A DNA stretch of 64,000 bases, from contig NW_022985441.1 of assembly GCF_010093595.1 (NCBI RefSeq), positions 27,499-91,498 on the forward strand, given 5' to 3'. The notes under the pieces are model-generated. The model made no database searches and was not told the DNA's origin. It saw nothing but the letters and a program-made list of their open reading frames with translations. The position numbers and the translations under genes are program-made. This document shows positions 58,734 to 64,000 of this stretch, piece after piece (positions within the stretch are counted from its first letter, which is position 1; each line of letters starts with the position of its first letter). Origin of the DNA: Mytilinidion resinicola. Its lineage: Eukaryota > Ascomycota > Dothideomycetes > Mytilinidiales > Mytilinidiaceae.

Positions 58734-60300
58734 AGCTTATTTATTACCCCCCCTTTCTCTAATTATTACCCCCTTTTTTTCTATTTATTACCCCCTTTTA
58801 ATTAGGCCTAGCTCCGGCCCGTATAAATATTGTTCCACTAATTAAACTTACTTACTTACCTACTTATACTTAATACGGAATTTATATTACCTATATACTT
58901 AGTTATAATATATTAATACTACTTCTTCTATATTAATAGCCTTATTACTATAGTCCTCTAACCCTCTTTTTAGAGCTGCTACGCCTCCGTAAAAAAGGGT
59001 ATAAAGTCTATTAATACTTAGGCTAAGTAGGAAGAATACGCGCTTATTAAATATAATAAAAAAATAGACAAGCGCACGCCCTTTTAGGTGCGGAAAGTAC
59101 TTATTTAATATAATTATGCGGGCACCTATATATTAGCTAGCAGGAAGAGGAACACCTGTATAAAGAAGTCTAATTACCTTATAAAAGAAGCCCTTATAAA
59201 AGACCTATAAGTAGGTAATTAGTTCTTTAAAGTTAAGGTTTCTATTTATAATTATAAGCTGTTTAACCCGGAGAATAGTACTCTAGCTATATATTAAGAT
59301 AGTATAGATAAGGCTATAGTTTAAATAATATAAAATTAGCTTAATAGAGGCACGCTTATAGGTGCTATTTTTAATAACCTTATTACTAAGGGTAAGGATA
59401 TAATAATACAGGACCTATATAATAAAAAGTAGAAGTAAAAGAAAATAAAGCTTAATAGCTTTACTTTAACTTAGGCAATACTTAGGGTGCTTAAAAAACA
59501 CGGCAGTAATAACCCGGACGCTTATTACTACTATAAATATAAGCTAGATAAAGTAAACTATATTAAGTATCTATACTTTATATATTCTAAAAGTATTTAG
59601 ATATTTTAGAGAAATCCTAATATTATACTTTTTAATTATACCTATAAAACTAATCGCTTTAAAATACCGCTGCTATACCTTAATAGCGTTAATAATTAAG
59701 GCAGGAACTATAAACTAGGCTACTATTTCCTTCCCGGAGAAAAAAAAAAGGACTATATCTTTATAATACGGGAGCTTTACCTAATATACTAGCGCCTAGG
59801 CGTTTTACTAGGCGTTTTTATTACGGATAAAAAGCTAGCTGTTTTAACCCGCAATATAAACCACCCGAGCGCAGAAGCACTTGCGGAAATAAGTAGATAA
59901 ATTAAACTAATTATACAGGACTAGGTTACGGAACTAAAAAGGTTATATATCGGATATATAGGGATCCTAGATTCCCCTATAGACTGCTAGTAAATAGAAA
60001 TAATCTAAGAATAGGATATTATAAAAAAGGAGCTATATAATAGCTTAAGGGGCTTAAAGCCGCGAGCTAGGAGAGCGCTTAAAAGGCTTAAGGCTATAAG
60101 CTAAATAAGTAGAAAGGTTTTTTAGGACAGAGCTTTTATATATAAAAACGCTTCTTTATATAAATAGGAACTTTATATTTAACTTAAGACTTTAATACTA
60201 CCTATTAAAAGTAATAACCCCGTTTTATACCTAAGATTAATCTTACCTTACCTTTTAAAGACTATTACACCCTAATAATAACTTAACCTATATCCTGCCT
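58734..60300 (+). mobile_element. RIP-mutated MULE-type transposon relic
   Basis: The left end (58,734-58,850) carries C-run arrays and CCTAGCTCCGG...CCACTAATTAA, matching the MITE at 43 kb. Inside, the broken plus-strand frame reads like a MULE/FAR1-type transposase: NYTYKTNRFKIPLLYL near 59,636-59,680, where Asp and Cys are expected at the Asn/Tyr positions. Further on is GVFITDKKLAVLTRN near 59,810-59,855, covering the second catalytic Asp. Former Trp codons are stops. The right end was not located. Confidence 0.6.
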
Positions 60301-60599
60301 TAGTGCGCGGTACTTAGGAAATATAGAAGAAATAACCTATTATACTTTAAATACTGCTATATTAAAGGAGTTATATATAGATAATTAATTAAAATAGCCC
60401 TACTAACCTTTTTAGGCAGTATAACTGCTAGACTAACTTTAACTATAACTAAGGTAGTAATATATATACAGGCCTTGCTTACACGTTTATAAGTACTAGA
60501 AAAAGCTAGCAATACTAAAAATAAAAAGATTACAGTTCTATAGGAAAATTTCTAGGTTATTTAAAGAGAGCTTACTACTAGCAGAGCAGTTAATATAAA

Positions 60600-62900
60600 A
60601 GGCTATAAAATAAATAAACCTGAAAAGTTTACTAGTAATAGAGGAACTTTACAAGCATTTATAATATAGATAAGGCTATACCTGCGTATAAACTAGAATA
60701 ACCTTGTATTTAAATCTAATAAAGTCTATATAGCAGCAACCTTTTTAAAAAAAGAAGCGTTTAACTAGTTTAACCTATTACTTATAGACTGGCTTAGCAA
60801 CGCCGATATAGATAAGCGAAAACTAGAAATAAATATTATATTTAGCAACTATAAGAACTTTAAGGCCGCGCTCCGGATAACCTTCGGAGATACTAATAAA
60901 GAATAGACGGCGGAATAATAGATTGCTATTCTAAAGTAGAAGAGCTTAGCCGGCTGCTATACTTTAGAATTTATATAAATCGCGTTTAAGCTATTATAGG
61001 GAGATAAAGCTCTAAAAGCACAGTACTATAGAGGTCTTAAAGAAAATATTAAAAATAAAATTATATAAGGCGAAAGGCCTTTAATACTTTATAAACTTAA
61101 AGAAATAGCTATATAAATTAATAGTTAATAGTATAAACAATAACTAGAACGGGCAGATAAGAAGGGACTTTATTTCTACGCCCAGCTAGCCAGGCTAAAA
61201 CCTAAGATAATTAACCGCGACTATAGAAATTATATAGAAATTAATTTTATAAAACAATATAATAACTAGAAAGGTAAACCTATTACTAATAAAAAAAGGT
61301 AAGAAAAAAAGCGTAGCGGCGCATACCTATTATACGGAGAATAAGGATATTTCGCGAATAAATACTCTAAAAACACCCGAATAGCAGCAGTTATAGTAAA
61401 GCCGAATATAAACCGCCACAATTCTATATTATAGACCGCGTGCTATAACAACAACTACTTTACCTATTAGTTAGATAAATAGGTAATAGGGTACTATTTA
61501 ATATAAAGAATAAAAGGCTGTACTATTACTATAATAAAAAACAAAGAGTATAATAATAATTCTATAGGCGACTACTACGCAGATATAGAAATTAAGAGTA
61601 TAGAGATTAACTACCTATTAGAAACGGATAAAGCGTTCTAGATAATTAAACCTTAATTAGAACCCCGAACTAATATACCCGAGCTATAAAAATAATAGTA
61701 AACCTAAAGTATAGAATACAGAGGCCTAGGTTATTAAGGTTATAGCCACGTATAAATAAAGCGCAAAAGAAATTCTTACACGCCTTAATAAGGGCTAAAA
61801 AGCGTAAAAGGCTAAAAACGCTATAGCGGGCGCAGAGCTAAGAGAATTAGCTAGTTATAAGTTCCTAAAAGCAATAGAAAAAGTTACCGAATAACTTATT
61901 AAGGAAAAAGGAGCGAAGATAGCTACTAGGGTAATAATAATAATAATAATAATAACCGCTAACGTAGGAACACGCGCAAGGTTAGATATACTAGAAGGTA
62001 AAAGTACTAATATTTAGTAAGAACTAGATAATAAATTGCCTGTTAAGGATAGTAAGAAGTACTATAATAGTAATAAAAATTATAAACTAAGTAAGTAGAC
62101 TAGTAATAGAGAACTTAGTATTAAACTAGAATAAAAGCTACTAAAACTATATAGAACTAAAGTAGAAACCGAAATCTACGGGGTATTACACCCTATTAGC
62201 GAAATAGGCGTTTATAGTAGGGAAAATAAATAGTTAGATAAAAACCACCTACTTTATAGATAGATATCCTAGGTATTATATATTAAAAATAAATATAGTA
62301 AGCACTCTGCTAATAAAAAGTACCGCAGATAGTACCTATACTAAACTAGATATTATATTATTACGTAACTAGTATTAGCTAAAAAAATAGAATACTATAT
62401 TATAGGTAAAAAGAATAAACTTATAGAAGTAGCTACTATATTTCTAGACCCTTAGTACCTAATAAACTATAGGAAAGGTAAAAACTAGCAGATATACTAC
62501 TAGAACTTATATCTAGTATATTATAAAATAAAATATATAAACTATTAGCTATAAAAACCGCTAAAAAATAAAAAGGCGCTTATATAATAGAATAGCTAAA
62601 GTAGCTAAGGAAAAGGTCCTATAGAGCAGCTATAGACAAAAAAACGCGAACCGCAACTATTACTACTTTAGTAGGAAAAGCCTATATTATAGAAAAAAAA
62701 AAAAGCCCGGTAATATAGCCTAACTCTATTCCTATTTAGAACTATAGATATATAATTCTATTAGTTAAAATTAGTAGGAACCTAGTAAAAGCACTGCTAA
62801 ATAGTAGCGCGCAAGGAAATTTTATATTCTATAACTTTATTAGGAAAAACCGGATTTTTTAGTAATAGAAAAACAGACCCTATAGATTATATACAGTAAA
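60600..62900 (+). mobile_element. RIP-mutated Ty3/gypsy gag-protease relic
   Basis: The plus-strand frame starts with a gag segment (PEKFTSNRGTLQAFI near 60,615-60,660). A degenerate zinc knuckle follows near 61,320-61,375 (AYLLYGExGYFANKYS, with Tyr at expected Cys and His positions). A retroviral-type protease site is at 62,791-62,826, reading ALLNSSAQGNFI where DSGA is expected. No reverse transcriptase follows before the pogo-like relic, so the element is truncated or interrupted. A (AAT)n tract occurs at 61,930-61,955. Confidence 0.55.
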
Positions 62901-62999
62901 TAGTACACCTATATAATATAGTAGCGGGCAGGTAACTATAGAAACTTAGCTAACGTATTCTATAAGCGAGCCGTCCACCTAAGCAAGCCGTCCACTTTA

Positions 63000-63690
63000 T
63001 TATAAAAACCTGCCTTAAACGTTAATTACTCTACAACGCTAATAGATATTAACTATATATAACTTATAGCCTAATCTGCAGCAACCTCTGCATCGTTTTT
63101 ACACGTATAAATATTATGCCCTAACTTACCGCAGCGCCTATAGCGCCGCACGATTCTATTAAAGCCTGCTCTACCTTACTGCTTTTTGCTTTAAGCGTTC
63201 TTCTTAAGCTGTTAAGCAGCTATTTAAAAGCCTACTTCTATTATTAGAGTTCCTTCCCTTTAAATACGCTTTTTTTTGCGCGCCTTGCACTTTATAGCGG
63301 CTTTATTTACCTTTTAAAGGCTAGTAACAGTATCGCGCAGTAGCGCAGCTTAATATATTATACTTTTAGCACCTTTAGAAAGGCTATTAAGCGAGTTAAG
63401 AATAGCTATAGGTAAGCTATTTTAATATATTTAAATGCGCTTATAAATTAAAGCTAATTAAAAGCCTAGCTTAAGAGCGTTGCTTAGTGTTTTTAATTCC
63501 TATAGAGCCTCTATAGCGGCAGGCGGAGGCAATAGTATATAGAGCCTAATATTAAGCTTTAATAGTACTGCTTCTAGATTAAGTAGTATAAGGCCTGCGC
63601 TTTAAAAGCCTGCGTAAATATTGCTTTTTATAATTAAGCTATAGAAAGCTGCTTTAAATACTAGCAGGAACTCTAGCTTAGTAATATAGT
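63000..63690 (-). mobile_element. RIP-mutated pogo-like transposase C-terminus
   Basis: On the minus strand the frame gives a Leu-rich segment, then LLPPPAAIEAL near 63,540-63,500. Next are a basic KARKKKRI block near 63,290-63,265 and a near-intact zinc knuckle, RCGKLGHNIYTCKNDAEVAA, near 63,140-63,075. This order (coiled segment, Lys/Arg block, CCHC tail) is familiar from fungal pogo/Fot1-type (CENP-B related) transposases. Stops interrupt it. The N-terminal part is missing, cut at about 63,695 where the unmutated element begins. Confidence 0.6.
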
Positions 63691-63710
63691 TAATATAACG
63701 TAATCCACAA

Positions 63711-63744
63711 GTTAGTAGCCCGCACAAGCTAGTGGCCCACCCAA
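63711..63744 (+). repeat. Two 17-bp tandem units at the start of the pogo-like element
   Basis: Near-identical units in the form ACAAGYTAGTRGCCCRC follow one another just upstream of the transposase start. Repeats of this kind within element ends are plausible transposase binding sites. The left boundary of the element is probably at or just before 63,697. Confidence 0.5.
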
Positions 63745-63779
63745 CTCAACACGCGACGCGTCGTCCAACAACCACCCCA

Positions 63780-64000
63780 ATGGCAGCACCACAACAACAA
63801 GAAGCCATCTTTCAAGAAGGCAGAGTTATTCTAGGCGTTCAAGCCTACAAGACCGGCCAAATTACATCCTTCCGAGGCGTTGAGAAACTATACGATGTGC
63901 CCAGAAAGACGGTTACGCGTCGCGCCCGTGGTATTCCTCCACAACGCGGTGCTATCTCCAAAAATCGCCGTCTTACACCTGTACAAGAAGAGGTTCTTGT
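63780..64000 (+). CDS. pogo-like transposase, N-terminal part (cut by window edge)
   Basis: The frame from ATG at 63,780 is open to the end of the window (73 complete codons). It starts MAAPQQQEAIFQEGRVILGV, with a predicted helix-turn-helix of the psq/CENP-B N-terminal kind: ITSFRGVEKLYDVPRKTVTR, then RARGIPPQRG. Base composition is normal and there are no stops or RIP marks, in sharp contrast to the sequence before it. It probably continues beyond the window; whether the whole gene is intact cannot be seen. Confidence 0.7.
   Translation, partial: MAAPQQQEAIFQEGRVILGVQAYKTGQITSFRGVEKLYDVPRKTVTRRARGIPPQRGAISKNRRLTPVQEEVL

Noticed and set aside
1..64000. CRISPR arrays, bacterial operons or riboswitches
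   Set aside because: Intron-containing nuclear genes and fungal elements show a eukaryotic genome; no spaced repeat array is present.

Overview
The window looks like a piece of a filamentous ascomycete genome (Pezizomycotina; a Dothideomycete would fit, but the class is an inference). The reasons are short spliceosomal introns of about 40-70 nt, recognisable fungal housekeeping genes (SWR1 and a complex I subunit), and two very AT/TpA-rich blocks of transposon relics with the marks of repeat-induced point mutation (RIP): CpA to TpA change on both strands, Trp and Gln codons turned into stops, and active-site residues altered exactly as G-to-A change would do.

Layout. Positions 1-27,020 form a nested graveyard of RIP-mutated elements. 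It holds a 406-bp direct repeat (501-906 and 26,108-26,513, probably LTRs), a piggyBac-type relic, a minus-strand Ty3/gypsy pol, a plus-strand LINE ending in a 9-bp minisatellite, a CCHC gag-like relic, a minus-strand LINE, a plus-strand Ty3/gypsy chromovirus with chromodomain, a Tc1/mariner relic, and a hAT C-terminus. Positions 27,020-58,100 are a gene island of normal base composition. Positions 58,100-63,690 are a second RIP block with a MULE relic, a gypsy gag-protease relic and a pogo-like C-terminus. The last 300 bases begin a fresh, unmutated pogo-like transposase.

Gene island, left to right. About 2.9 kb has no recognisable gene. Then come SWR1 (minus), a divergent NDUFB8-like complex I subunit (plus), and two tandem SprT-like zinc metalloprotease paralogues (minus). 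Next are an F-box-like gene broken by one in-frame stop (minus), a MITE, a transcription-factor-like gene with two introns (plus) and a short-chain dehydrogenase with two introns (minus). A complete but internally mutated hAT transposon with a perfect 8-bp target duplication follows. The right end carries three small secreted-protein candidates and a membrane-anchored kelch protein (plus).

SWR1 and NDUFB8 are conserved core genes. From about 37 kb rightward the content is accessory: paralogues, a broken gene, secreted candidates, and repeats that share ends with the relics in the AT-rich blocks. Exon structures were worked out by hand from frame continuity and splice motifs and should be treated as models.
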